From assembly GCA_000963575.1 (NCBI GenBank), contig CP011077.1:4278001-4342000 (forward strand): a stretch of DNA of 64,000 bases, read 5' to 3'. The notes beneath the pieces are model-generated. The model was not told the origin of the DNA and did not search any database. It worked only from the letters and a program-made list of their open reading frames with translations. Positions 1 through 8,977 of this stretch are shown here, piece by piece. The position numbers and the translations under genes are program-made. Source of the stretch: Klebsiella michiganensis (lineage in GTDB: Bacteria > Pseudomonadota > Gammaproteobacteria > Enterobacterales > Enterobacteriaceae). Every line of letters starts with the position of its first letter. Position 1 is the stretch's first letter.

Positions 1-1527
1 GTTGATCCGATGGCTGCAGCACAGGCATATCGTGACCGAGTACTCGACCCGGTTCGCGGGCTGATGCCAGCCGATGTGGTCAGCAGCATTGAAGAACAGC
101 TCTCCGGTTCATGCACTACGGAAATCGCGGCATTTGATGAGTTTACTGGTCTTCTTACCAACCATGAGTTGCGGGAAAAGTATGACCATATCGTATTTGA
201 TACTGCGCCAACCGGTCATACCATCCGTATGCTTGAGTTGCCGGGGGCCTGGAGCGGTTATCTCGAAGCGAACCCTGATGCCGCCGCTAACCTCGGGCCG
301 CTGGTGGGGCTGGAGAAACAACAGCACCAGTACTCAGACGCGGTTAAGGCGCTGTCTGATGCAGCTCTCACGCGCTTGGTTCTGGTTGCCCGAGCCCAAG
401 CTTCAACACTGAAAGAAGTCTCTCATACGCACGATGAGCTTTCTGCTATCGGTTTGCAGCATCAACACCTTGCCATTAATGGCGTGCTGCCGCCGTTTGC
501 GGGTGAAAATGATCCACTGGCGCAAAGTATTCTGGCTCGAGAAGAAAAAGCATTACAGGCAATGCCAGAGAACCTGGCGAACCTTCCCCGCTCGCAGCTG
601 TATCTGAAGCCATTTAATCTGGTCGGTCTGGAAGCGCTGCGTCAGTTATTTACGGAGAACAAAGCCTCGCTGCCGCTCCCTGCTACCACGCTGAATACTT
701 TGGATTTACCGAAACTTGCCTCACTGGTAGATGAACTCAGCCTGACAGGTAAAGGTCTGGTAATGGCAATGGGTAAAGGTGGCGTGGGCAAAACGACTGT
801 TGCAGCTTCGATCGCGGTATCGCTGGCAAAACGCGGTCATAAAGTCCATCTGACGACGTCCGATCCGGCAGCACATCTGTCTTATACGCTGGATGGCTCG
901 CTGCCAAACCTTCAGGTCAGCCGTATCGATCCGAAGGTGGAGACAGAGCGCTATCGCCGCTTTGTGCTGGAAAATCAGGGCAAAGGATTAGACGCTGAGG
1001 GACTAGCAGTGCTGGAGGAAGATCTCCGCTCGCCATGTACTGAAGAGATCGCCGTGTTTCAGGCATTCTCGCGGATCATCAAAGAGGCAGACGATCATTT
1101 TGTTATTATGGACACCGCGCCAACAGGTCACACACTTCTGCTACTGGATGCAACAGGAGCCTATCACCGGGAAATGGTGCGTCAGATGGGGCAAACACAT
1201 GACCATGTGATGACGCCAATGATGCAATTGCAGGACCCGGAGAAGACAAAGGTTATTATCGTGACGCTTGCCGAAACGACACCGGTACTTGAAGCGGCGA
1301 ACCTACAGCAGGATTTACGTCGCGCTGGCATCGAGCCATGGGCATGGGTTGTGAATAACAGCCTGGCGGCAGCTGAACCGTCTTCACCTTTCCTGAAGAC
1401 CAGGGCGAACCGCGAGTTGCCTCTCATCTCTGATGTGGAAGAGCAGTATGCAAAGCGTATTGCATTAACTGCGTTACAGAGCGAAGAGCCGGTAGGTATT
1501 GACCTACTGAAAGAAATGGCTAAGTAA
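1..1527 (+). CDS. arsA: Arsenical pump ATPase ArsA, 5' end cut by window
   Basis: This is the soluble ATPase subunit that energises arsenite extrusion. The frame is open from base 1 and 508 residues are visible. Alignment by eye with the second ArsA in this window shows about 75 residues missing, including the first P-loop. The second P-loop (GKGGVGKTT) and the DTAPTGHT signal of both halves are present. In full-length numbering Cys113 (SGSCTTE) and Cys422 (SPCTEE) are kept, but the third metalloid ligand, Cys172, is Asn (AAANLGP). It is clearly diverged from the arsA at 3332-5083, so it is not a recent duplicate. No arsB or arsC follows; a terminator lies directly downstream. Its operon partners must be upstream of base 1. 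Confidence 0.93.
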   Translation, partial: VDPMAAAQAYRDRVLDPVRGLMPADVVSSIEEQLSGSCTTEIAAFDEFTGLLTNHELREKYDHIVFDTAPTGHTIRMLELPGAWSGYLEANPDAAANLGPLVGLEKQQHQYSDAVKALSDAALTRLVLVARAQASTLKEVSHTHDELSAIGLQHQHLAINGVLPPFAGENDPLAQSILAREEKALQAMPENLANLPRSQLYLKPFNLVGLEALRQLFTENKASLPLPATTLNTLDLPKLASLVDELSLTGKGLVMAMGKGGVGKTTVAASIAVSLAKRGHKVHLTTSDPAAHLSYTLDGSLPNLQVSRIDPKVETERYRRFVLENQGKGLDAEGLAVLEEDLRSPCTEEIAVFQAFSRIIKEADDHFVIMDTAPTGHTLLLLDATGAYHREMVRQMGQTHDHVMTPMMQLQDPEKTKVIIVTLAETTPVLEAANLQQDLRRAGIEPWAWVVNNSLAAAEPSSPFLKTRANRELPLISDVEEQYAKRIALTALQSEEPVGIDLLKEMAK

Positions 1528-1530
1528 CCA

Positions 1531-1554
1531 TGAAGGGGGCAAATGCCCCCTTCA
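1531..1554. terminator. Bidirectional terminator between convergent ars genes
   Basis: A 10-bp perfect stem (TGAAGGGGGC / GCCCCCTTCA) with an AAAT loop is followed by a T-run on the plus strand. It lies four bases after the arsA stop codon and just before the arsC stop codon on the other strand, so it can end both transcripts. Confidence 0.85.
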
Positions 1555-1557
1555 TTT

Positions 1558-1983
1558 TTATTTCAGTCTTTTACCTGCATCATTAACGACTTTTTCACCA
1601 TCTTCTTTGGTGAAAGCCCCTTTCTGAGATTCTGGCAGGATATCCAGAACGACTTCAGAAGGACGGCAAAGTTTAGTTCCCAGTGGCGTCACTACAATCG
1701 GACGGTTAATCAGGATCGGATGTTGCAACATAAAATCGATTAGCTGGTCGTCAGTAAATTTATCATCTGCAAGACCCAGTTCCTCATACGGTTCGACGTT
1801 CTTACGCAGCAAAGCCCGGACGGAAATGCCCATATCTGCAATGAGTTTGACCAGCTCATCGCGTGAAGGTGGGGTCTCAAGGTAAAGAATAACAGTCGGC
1901 TCATTACCGCTGTTGCGGATCATCTCCAGCGTGTTACGCGACGTGCCGCAGGCCGGGTTGTGATAAATAGTGATGTTGCTCAT
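1558..1983 (-). CDS. arsC: Arsenate reductase, glutaredoxin-dependent
   Basis: It reduces arsenate to arsenite in the cytoplasm so that the ArsAB pump can export it. The 141-residue length is that of plasmid R773 ArsC. The catalytic Cys12 sits in YHNPACGTSRNT, and the family arginines follow (ALLRKN near 60, INRPIV near 94, LCRPSE near 107). It is the last gene of the minus-strand arsRDABC operon, 12 bases downstream of arsB. Confidence 0.97.
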   Translation of the reverse strand: MSNITIYHNPACGTSRNTLEMIRNSGNEPTVILYLETPPSRDELVKLIADMGISVRALLRKNVEPYEELGLADDKFTDDQLIDFMLQHPILINRPIVVTPLGTKLCRPSEVVLDILPESQKGAFTKEDGEKVVNDAGKRLK

Positions 1984-1995
1984 ATCAGTATCTCA

Positions 1996-3285
1996 TTACA
2001 AAGTGAAAGAGAGACGTAGCGCCAGCGCTGCCAGCGTTACAAACAGCACAGGCAGAGTCATGACGATCCCGGTGCGGAAATAGTATCCCCAGGTGATGGT
2101 CATATTCTTCTGTGAAAGGACATGCAGCCAGAGCAGCGTTGCCAGGCTACCAATAGGTGTAATTTTCGGGCCCAGATCGCAGCCAATCACGTTGGCGTAG
2201 ATCATCGCTTCTTTGATAACGCCTGTTGCAGTGCTGCCATCAATAGAGAGAGCGCCAACCAGCACGGTAGGCATGTTGTTCATGATGGAAGACAGGAAAG
2301 CCGTCAGGAAGCCAGTACCAAGCGTCGCAACCCAGAGTCCTTTATCCGCCAGTACGTTCAGCACACCTGAAAGGTATTCGGTTAGCCCAGCGTTGCGCAG
2401 ACCGTAGACCACCAGGTACATCCCCAATGAGAAGATGACAATCTGCCATGGCGCACCGCGAAGCACTTTGCCAGTGTTAATGGCATGGCCTCGTTTCGCC
2501 ACCGCAAACAGAATGACAGCTCCTACAGCAGCAATCGCGCTGACCGGGATACCCACCGGCTCAAGGACAAAAAAGCCAACCAGAAGAAGGATCAACACTA
2601 TCCATCCGGTTCTGAAGGTTGCCAGATCTTTAATAGCTTTTGCAGGTGCTTTCAGGAGAGCCAGGTCGTAAGTCGGCGGAATATCTTTGCGGAAGAACAG
2701 ATGCAGCATCACCAGCGTGGCGATAATAGCGGCAATATCCACCGGCACCATTACCGACGCATACTCAGTGAAGCCCAGCCCAAAGAAGTCTGCAGAAACG
2801 ATGTTAACCAGGTTGGACACGATAAGCGGCAGACTGGCCGTATCGGCAATAAACCCGGCGGCCATGACAAATGCCAGCGTAGTACCTTTACTGAAACCTA
2901 ATGCAAGCAGCATGGCGATGACAATTGGAGTAAGAATCAATGCCGCACCATCGTTGGCAAACAATGCCGCCACCGCTGCACCTAGCAGGACGATATACGT
3001 AAAGAGCAAACGGCCACGACCGTTACCCCAGCGTGAAACATGCAATGCCGCCCATTCGAAAAAGCCGGATTCATCGAGCAGCAGGCTGATGATAATCACC
3101 GCAATAAAGGTCGCTGTCGCGTTCCAGACGATATTCCACACCACCGGAATATCGCTTACATGCACAACGCCAGATATCAAAGCCAGTCCTGCGCCTAGCA
3201 TTGCACTCCAGCCGATCCCTAATCCCTTCGGTTGCCAGATAACCAAAACAATGGTCAGGACAAAAATAGCGCCTGCCAGTAACAT
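1996..3285 (-). CDS. arsB: Arsenite efflux membrane protein ArsB
   Basis: This inner-membrane carrier exports arsenite and antimonite, alone by proton motive force or as the channel of the ArsAB ATPase. The 429 residues match E. coli ArsB closely along the whole length and form about 12 hydrophobic segments. The start was set at 3285 (MLLAGAIF), which has an AGGAGG box at 3290-3295 and gives the family length. A longer upstream reading would add 25 residues that do not resemble the family. It lies 46 bases after arsA in the same operon. Confidence 0.97.
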   Translation of the reverse strand: MLLAGAIFVLTIVLVIWQPKGLGIGWSAMLGAGLALISGVVHVSDIPVVWNIVWNATATFIAVIIISLLLDESGFFEWAALHVSRWGNGRGRLLFTYIVLLGAAVAALFANDGAALILTPIVIAMLLALGFSKGTTLAFVMAAGFIADTASLPLIVSNLVNIVSADFFGLGFTEYASVMVPVDIAAIIATLVMLHLFFRKDIPPTYDLALLKAPAKAIKDLATFRTGWIVLILLLVGFFVLEPVGIPVSAIAAVGAVILFAVAKRGHAINTGKVLRGAPWQIVIFSLGMYLVVYGLRNAGLTEYLSGVLNVLADKGLWVATLGTGFLTAFLSSIMNNMPTVLVGALSIDGSTATGVIKEAMIYANVIGCDLGPKITPIGSLATLLWLHVLSQKNMTITWGYYFRTGIVMTLPVLFVTLAALALRLSFTL

Positions 3286-3331
3286 ACATCCTCCTGACAG
3301 GGCGGTTCTACCGCCCTGTAAAAACAAAAAA

Positions 3332-5083
3332 TTAACTCGCCAACTCTCTGAGTTTTTCAATACCGGCTGGCTCAGAAGCCAGTACCGGAACGAGCGCTAT
3401 ACGGTTAGCGTGCTGATTCTTAACAGCCTCAATCTGAGGCTGTTCCTGCTGGGCGCGCTGGCAAAGCAACGGAGAACTCGTATCCGCAATGGAAAGGCTG
3501 TTATTGATAATCCAGCCCCACGGATGAATCCCCGCACGCTCAAGATCGGACTGCAGGTTTGCCGCTTCCAGTACCGGTGTGGTTTCAGGCAGAGTGACCA
3601 GCAGGACTTTGGTGCGTTCCGGGTCCTGAAGCTGCATCATTGGGGTAGTAAAATGACCTTTACTCCCCATTTTTTTGGCAATCTCTCGGTGGTAAGCCCC
3701 GGTCGCATCAAGCAGTAATAGCGTATGCCCGGTAGGTGCCGTATCCATGACCACAAACCGTTTGCCTGCTTCACGGATTACGCGTGAGAACGCCTGGAAC
3801 ACCGCAATCTCTTCCGTGCAAGGAGAACGTAAATCCTCTTCGAGCAGCCGTTTCCCTGCCTCATCCAGATCCCTGCCTTTCGTCTCAAGAACATGCTGAC
3901 GATAGCGTTCAGTTTCATCGTGAGGGTTGATTCGGCTGACCTGCAGATTTTTGTGGCTGCCATTCAACGTTGTACTCAGGTGTGCAGCAGGATCTGAGGT
4001 AGTGAGATGCACATCAAAACCCTTATCTGCCAAACTGACGGCGATAGCCGCAGCCATTGTGGTTTTACCCACACCGCCTTTACCCATCAGCATAATCAGA
4101 CCGTGTTCACTGCGAGCGATATCATCAACCAGGCCAGAGAGCGATAAGTTTTCAGGCGTGTACTGGATGTTCGTTACCGGGAGCGGTAATGCCTCAGAAC
4201 CGGTATCCAGAAGTCCCTTCAATGCTGAAACACCAACCATATTGACTGGCTGTAGTAATAGGGTATCTGTCGGTAGCCCAGATAAACCGGCAGGAAGATT
4301 TGCCAGTGCCTCCTGCTCACGTTGCCATATCGCAGCGGCCAGGGCGTCATGTTCAGCTTCGGCTTTAGGCAGCACACCATTAATCACCAGGTATTGGTTT
4401 TTCAGGCCAATTGCGGCGAGTTCTTCATGGGTGCGGGCGACTTCCTGCAGCGTAGATTTTTGCAGTCGCGCAACCAGAACCAGGCGGGTACGTTCAGGAT
4501 CGGATAACGCCTCTACCGCATGAGCATACTGCTCACGCTGCTTTTCCAGCCCGGCCATTGGGCCAAGACAGGAAGCACCATCCGGGTTACTTTCAATGAA
4601 GCTACTCCAGGCACCGGGAAGCTGGAGAAGGCGAATCGTGTGGCCCGTCGGCGCTGTATCAAAAATGATGTGATCGAAGCGGGTCAGCAGGGAAGCGTCT
4701 GTCAATAAGCCGGTGAACTCATCAAACGCCGCAATCTCAGTGGTACAGGCTCCTGAAAGCTGCTCGCTGATACTGTTAACAACGTCATCAGGCAAAAGAC
4801 CTTTGATAGGATCAACGATTCTGGAGCGGTATTGTTTGGCGGCTTCCTGCGGGTCGATTTCCAGAGCGGAAAGTCCAGGAACTGCTGCCACAGGGCGAAT
4901 GGTATTACCGATAGCCTGATCGAACACCTGACCGACATTGGAGGCTGGGTCAGTACTGACCAGCAAAACCCGCTTACCCTGTTCAGCAAGGCGGATAGCC
5001 GTCGCGCAGGAAATAGAAGTTTTTCCTACACCACCCTTGCCGGTAAAAAACAGGTAAGGCGGGATATTCTGTAAGAATTTCAT
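3332..5083 (-). CDS. arsA: Arsenical pump-driving ATPase ArsA (complete)
   Basis: This cytoplasmic ATPase binds As(III)/Sb(III) and drives ArsB. It is 583 residues, exactly the R773 length, and consists of two homologous halves, each with a deviant Walker A motif (GKGGVGKTS near residue 15 and GKGGVGKTT in the second half). All three metalloid cysteines are visible: SGACTTE (113), ASCLGP (172) and SPCTEE (422). The start at 5083 (MKFLQNIPPY) has an AGGAGG box at 5088-5093. A start eight codons upstream is possible but lacks family support. It sits 17 bases downstream of arsD, its metallochaperone gene. Confidence 0.97.
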   Translation of the reverse strand: MKFLQNIPPYLFFTGKGGVGKTSISCATAIRLAEQGKRVLLVSTDPASNVGQVFDQAIGNTIRPVAAVPGLSALEIDPQEAAKQYRSRIVDPIKGLLPDDVVNSISEQLSGACTTEIAAFDEFTGLLTDASLLTRFDHIIFDTAPTGHTIRLLQLPGAWSSFIESNPDGASCLGPMAGLEKQREQYAHAVEALSDPERTRLVLVARLQKSTLQEVARTHEELAAIGLKNQYLVINGVLPKAEAEHDALAAAIWQREQEALANLPAGLSGLPTDTLLLQPVNMVGVSALKGLLDTGSEALPLPVTNIQYTPENLSLSGLVDDIARSEHGLIMLMGKGGVGKTTMAAAIAVSLADKGFDVHLTTSDPAAHLSTTLNGSHKNLQVSRINPHDETERYRQHVLETKGRDLDEAGKRLLEEDLRSPCTEEIAVFQAFSRVIREAGKRFVVMDTAPTGHTLLLLDATGAYHREIAKKMGSKGHFTTPMMQLQDPERTKVLLVTLPETTPVLEAANLQSDLERAGIHPWGWIINNSLSIADTSSPLLCQRAQQEQPQIEAVKNQHANRIALVPVLASEPAGIEKLRELAS

Positions 5084-5100
5084 ATGTCCTCCTGACATAT

Positions 5101-5463
5101 TCAGCAACAGGAAGTATTACCACCACAGCAGCTGGTGGGAGCTAACCCTACCTTCTCCAGCGGAATACCGAACCAGCGAGCCAGCTCAGCGCGTTTTGGG
5201 TATCGCCCTGCCATCACCGTTTCACCGTCCAATAGCAGTAACGGAAGACCTTCTGCTCCAGATGCTTCGAGGAATGCTTTCGCTTTCTCATTCTGAACAA
5301 AGCTCATGGGCTGCTGCGCCAGGTTGTAACGTTCAACCTGTACACCACGTCCTTTCAGCCACTGCACATCAGCAGAAAAATCAACCAGAACCTGATCGAC
5401 ATCTGAGCCACATACGCCGGTACTGCAGCACATTGCCGGGTCAAACACCGTTAACGTCTTCAT
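5101..5463 (-). CDS. arsD: Arsenic metallochaperone and weak repressor ArsD
   Basis: ArsD hands trivalent arsenic to ArsA and is also known as a weak repressor of ars operons. The protein is 120 residues with the vicinal cysteines of the family: MCCSTGVC near the N-terminus (Cys12, 13, 18) and two CC pairs at the C-terminus (SCCGG, SCC). The start at 5463 (MKTLTVFDP) gives the known length; a 139-residue reading would extend into the arsR-arsD spacer. The operon order arsR-D-A-B-C is the five-gene R773 type rather than the three-gene chromosomal type. Confidence 0.96.
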   Translation of the reverse strand: MKTLTVFDPAMCCSTGVCGSDVDQVLVDFSADVQWLKGRGVQVERYNLAQQPMSFVQNEKAKAFLEASGAEGLPLLLLDGETVMAGRYPKRAELARWFGIPLEKVGLAPTSCCGGNTSCC

Positions 5464-5486
5464 TCTGAATACCTCACATTTGGAAA

Positions 5487-5498
5487 AACATATATGTT
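5487..5498. promoter_or_regulatory. 12-bp palindrome in the arsR-arsD spacer
   Basis: AACATATATGTT is a perfect palindrome between arsR and arsD. On the minus strand it continues as CATATATGTTTTT, which from memory resembles the core of the R773 ars operator. It could be a second ArsR or ArsD site; that role is inferred. Confidence 0.4.
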
Positions 5499-5510
5499 CA
5501 GGCAAATTTT

Positions 5511-5864
5511 TTAGATGCAAACAGCCTTACCGCTACCAGAGCAGTTTGCCGATGCCAGCTTACGGGCGATGGCCTGTACATCGTCCTGTTGGCTTAACCA
5601 GGCCTGCTCAATCACCTGAGCAGCCCAGAATGGAATATGCGGGGATAAGCGATAATGAACCCATTTCCCCTGCTTGCGATCCAGCAATAGACCGCTTTCC
5701 CGGAGCATTGCCAGATGGCGGGAGATCTTGGGCTGCGACTGATCCAGCGCTGTACAGAGATCGCACACGCACAGCTCTCCCATCTCTCTGAGCAGCAACA
5801 CGATGCCCAAACGGGTTTCATCGGAGAGGTTTTTGAAGAGTTGTAATGCTGATAATTGTGGCAT
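5511..5864 (-). CDS. arsR: Arsenic-responsive repressor ArsR
   Basis: This ArsR/SmtB winged-helix repressor controls the operon and releases DNA on binding As(III)/Sb(III). Its 117 residues carry the metalloid-binding ELCVCDLC motif (Cys32, 34, 37) at the start of the recognition region (QSQPKISRHLA). It is first in the minus-strand operon. An AGGAGG box lies at 5869-5874, five bases upstream of the ATG. Along its length it resembles R773 ArsR more than the E. coli chromosomal form. Confidence 0.97.
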   Translation of the reverse strand: MPQLSALQLFKNLSDETRLGIVLLLREMGELCVCDLCTALDQSQPKISRHLAMLRESGLLLDRKQGKWVHYRLSPHIPFWAAQVIEQAWLSQQDDVQAIARKLASANCSGSGKAVCI

Positions 5865-5887
5865 AAGCCCTCCTGCTATTATCTCGC

Positions 5888-5944
5888 AGTTTCTCTCTAT
5901 AACAGTGCAATGTCAAAAAATATATTTGAATTTCCATATATGAA
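5888..5944 (-). promoter_or_regulatory. Probable ars promoter and ArsR operator
   Basis: Reading on the minus strand, TCATATATGG and an AT-rich imperfect dyad precede a TTGACA hexamer (5916 down to 5911). The best -10 at 17-bp spacing is a weak GAAACT. Known ArsR sites overlap the -35 box, and the CATATATG element just upstream fits that arrangement. The exact operator bounds are inferred. Confidence 0.45.
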
Positions 5945-6056
5945 AGAAGCAAAGCTTCTCTCTACGTCTAGTATGGACAGCGAGATAATCTAGAGTAACC
6001 TCTTATACTAGGAAGCCCTGAAGACATCCACAGGGCACATTCTGTTAGAGTTAATA

Positions 6057-7832
6057 TTAAGCTGGAGGTAGCGCCCAAAGTTCTTCAAGGTTCACATCGT
6101 CGCTGCTGGGTCGATGCTGTTTCAGCAGCGGGTCAATTTTCAATATCATTGGAAGATCAAAAGCGGTTCCAGTGACTACGCAGCAGCCCTTGGCTAGAGT
6201 CGGTATGAGAGCCTTAGAACTGGAATCTAACGTGCTAATTGTATTGTCTAATAGCATAAGGTCGCGATCGTTAACCAATCGGTGTATGAAGAAATTGTGA
6301 ATCTGGGAAACAATAGTAGGTGAAATATCTGCAGGCCGCTGACTAGATAGTGTGAGGTATACGCCATACTTGCGTCCCTCCTTAATTATTTCTTCAAAGA
6401 GTTCAAGCCGGTAGTCTTTCCAGATTTCATGCTCACGGGTGGACTGCTCTGACAAAATATTGTGTGCCTCATCAATGATAAGGTGCAGAGTCCGGCTTGG
6501 AGGGCTTTTAAGATTCTCTGCATCTTTATGATTTGTGTAGAAATTTTTGGCTACAAGCAGTGGCAAGATCTTTTTTATCTCATTCTTGCATTTCTTTAAA
6601 GAGATGACATGTAAGAGATGCGGAGGTTGTGGCACATCAACGATTTCAAGAACATTACGCAGAGCCGATATAGATGATTTGGCCCTAGCTAGCACCGGTT
6701 GAATGTGTTCGTATTGGGCATAGCCAAATACAACATCTGAACAGAGTTGGAGGTAGCACCGCAATATTAGTTCGTCGAATTGATCAATTCCATCTAAATT
6801 AACACTCTCATCAATAATGGGTTTGATATTCGCGTCAAATCCATTGCCATTTGAATTATAGTACGTGCCGCTGGCATGCTTAAAATACTTATCTTTATTG
6901 TAATAAATAATTCCTTTTAAATGTTCTTGAAGCAATTCGCAGTCAATCATGCGTGCAATTTCACGGCTCAAATCCAAAGCATCTGATTTCGCTTCACCTG
7001 TACTAAAAACTTTTTCAAAAACCTTTTCTACATACCTTTTGAGTGGCGTAGTTTTAAATTTTTCCTTACCAGATAGAACGCGACGCAGAAATGGCTGTTG
7101 TGTGTTCGTAGTTGCCTGAAACAAGAGGCTTAGGGTTTCGACATCCCAAAAATGAGCGCCTTCAATCTTGAATTTGTGCTTTGCTTTTTTAGAGTCCAGC
7201 ACTGTGATTTGCTTATTCTTAGCTGGTAGTAGCTGATCTTCCGTGTATTCACCATTAAAATCTATGATAACGAACTGGCTCTTGTGCTGTAATGCTTGGA
7301 GCCGCTCATTAAAAAGTGTAGTATAAAGTTTAGCTAGCGTATTAGATTTACCACTCCCGGTGTTACCAAATATGCCCAAATGGCTGTTGAATAATCGCAT
7401 CCATGGGAGGTTGATGGGTACATTCTCCTTGAGCATAGAGCCAATAGAAAAACCTGTTTTACCGTCCGCCCCATAAATTTTCCCTACCATAAGTTCGCTG
7501 AGTAGAGATGCCTTGTCTCGGATCATCGGCATGTACTTCACACCTTCAAAAAACTTATCATCTACTATATAACCAATGGGGCGAACATCCACTTTTCGTA
7601 CATATTGGACCTTCTCGGCATCAGTCTCTAGCCTTTTCTCATCCAAAAATTCACCTTCAACAAGACAGACAATATCTATAAAGCCTCGCTGAATAGATAC
7701 GTGCTCCCGAAGTGAAATACCTCTGTACTTAACTCCTCCGTAGAAAATAGTCTCATGATTGGAGTCTTCAAAAATTCGAAGGGAGATACGCACTCCACTC
7801 ACTGCAATAACCTCACCTACGATGATACTCAT
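6057..7832 (-). CDS. HerA-type ATPase of a SIR2-HerA defence pair
   Basis: A 591-residue FtsK/HerA-superfamily ATPase. An N-terminal beta-rich HAS-barrel-like region of about 110 residues precedes Walker A (GNTGSGKS, 156-163). Walker B is HLIIDEAHN, and a probable arginine-finger/sensor segment reads LSSQRPADIS. HerA proteins form hexameric rings that move DNA. With a SIR2 partner they make a known anti-phage system (described as SIR2-HerA, also called Nezha) in which the complex depletes NAD and also acts on nucleic acid. Its ATG overlaps the SIR2 stop codon by 4 bases, so the two are co-translated. The gene is visibly AT-richer than its neighbours, which suggests transfer. Confidence 0.9.
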   Translation of the reverse strand: MSIIVGEVIAVSGVRISLRIFEDSNHETIFYGGVKYRGISLREHVSIQRGFIDIVCLVEGEFLDEKRLETDAEKVQYVRKVDVRPIGYIVDDKFFEGVKYMPMIRDKASLLSELMVGKIYGADGKTGFSIGSMLKENVPINLPWMRLFNSHLGIFGNTGSGKSNTLAKLYTTLFNERLQALQHKSQFVIIDFNGEYTEDQLLPAKNKQITVLDSKKAKHKFKIEGAHFWDVETLSLLFQATTNTQQPFLRRVLSGKEKFKTTPLKRYVEKVFEKVFSTGEAKSDALDLSREIARMIDCELLQEHLKGIIYYNKDKYFKHASGTYYNSNGNGFDANIKPIIDESVNLDGIDQFDELILRCYLQLCSDVVFGYAQYEHIQPVLARAKSSISALRNVLEIVDVPQPPHLLHVISLKKCKNEIKKILPLLVAKNFYTNHKDAENLKSPPSRTLHLIIDEAHNILSEQSTREHEIWKDYRLELFEEIIKEGRKYGVYLTLSSQRPADISPTIVSQIHNFFIHRLVNDRDLMLLDNTISTLDSSSKALIPTLAKGCCVVTGTAFDLPMILKIDPLLKQHRPSSDDVNLEELWALPPA

Positions 7833-8977
7833 ATCAGATCCTCCTCTTCAGCTTTTAATGGAGGTTCATAAGTGTCTGGCGTGAGTGAGAAAACATATTT
7901 ATTGAAATTGGTGAAGTCCATATTCATATCTTCAGCGGGCCCAATTACTTGGACGTTTTTCCAAGATTTGAATTCTTCCCGCATGCTATTTGCACTATTG
8001 TTGCTATAACAACAAATAAAAGTATGAAGTTGTGGGTTGGAGAGGGAGCGTTGGATAAGTCTGAGAATGTGTTCATCAGCAAACGAAAAGCCAAATGTTA
8101 TGAGTATAGAATTTGGTTTTTCAAGCTCATAGCTTAATAGCCTGAGCATCTGGTAGTAGTGTTCTTCGAAGACAGTTTCGTAAAACTTCCACTTAGTGGG
8201 GTTGACAATAGGTAGCTTATTGTACTCCCCCCAGAAAATATCTATCTGGTCTTGACTGAATGCCAAGGATGGAATGCCTTCAGTTCTGTTGCCATCGACA
8301 CCAAGAAATTCGGAATATCCATTTAAATTTCCGAGTGTCTCTTCTGTCAAAAGGTTACTAAAATCATTGCGGTAATTGACTTCAATCTTATCACCGCTTT
8401 TTGACCAGTAAACCGAACCGTGAAGATGGATAATGTTTAGCTGCGGGATGCCATAGTTGCTTCGTTCAAATACTCCAGTTTGACATTGAAACGTACTGAA
8501 GTTTTTGGAATGAAGATGCTTTGTGTGAAATCCGGAGGTACCATCATTCACCACAAAATCATGTGATCCCTTCATGAGAAGGCTGTCAGCTGTATGGGAC
8601 AGGCATCCATCATAGTTTGTGGTAAAAATATTGATTTTGCGGTTGAGGTCTTTCCTTCTATCCAACAACCCCAAAAGGGTTGTTAAAAAAATCTCATAAT
8701 TCTTGAGATTTTCTTTTCCTTTATTCGTTGTAACGAAACTTGGATTGAATGTCTGCACTGGAAAAATACATGTGTTGTAGTAGTGCATGAATAACGCGGT
8801 TCGCTTCTCTGGCGAGTTTTCAAACTGTGTGGCGAGCGTTTCGATCGTTTCTCGCCGTCCCTCTGCATTCTTGATGGCTAGGGACAGCGTCGGGAACAAG
8901 TCTGCTGAAGCGCCTGAGCCAATCAGTATGTTGATGTTCTTATTGTATATATCCAATGGCTGGATCGCCTCAAACAT
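7829..8977 (-). CDS. SIR2-domain NADase of a SIR2-HerA defence pair
   Basis: A 382-residue SIR2-like protein, presumably the NAD-consuming effector. SIR2 motifs occur in order: LIGSGASAD near residue 20 (nucleotide binding), FTTNYDG near 118, the catalytic-type HLHGS near 185, and GFSFADEH near 298. There is no zinc-ribbon deacetylase module, as expected of defence SIR2 proteins. A strong GGGAGG box precedes the ATG. The pair lies directly inside the integrase of the island. Function is inferred from the family and the HerA partner; the fold assignment is firm. Confidence 0.9.
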   Translation of the reverse strand: MFEAIQPLDIYNKNINILIGSGASADLFPTLSLAIKNAEGRRETIETLATQFENSPEKRTALFMHYYNTCIFPVQTFNPSFVTTNKGKENLKNYEIFLTTLLGLLDRRKDLNRKINIFTTNYDGCLSHTADSLLMKGSHDFVVNDGTSGFHTKHLHSKNFSTFQCQTGVFERSNYGIPQLNIIHLHGSVYWSKSGDKIEVNYRNDFSNLLTEETLGNLNGYSEFLGVDGNRTEGIPSLAFSQDQIDIFWGEYNKLPIVNPTKWKFYETVFEEHYYQMLRLLSYELEKPNSILITFGFSFADEHILRLIQRSLSNPQLHTFICCYSNNSANSMREEFKSWKNVQVIGPAEDMNMDFTNFNKYVFSLTPDTYEPPLKAEEEDLI

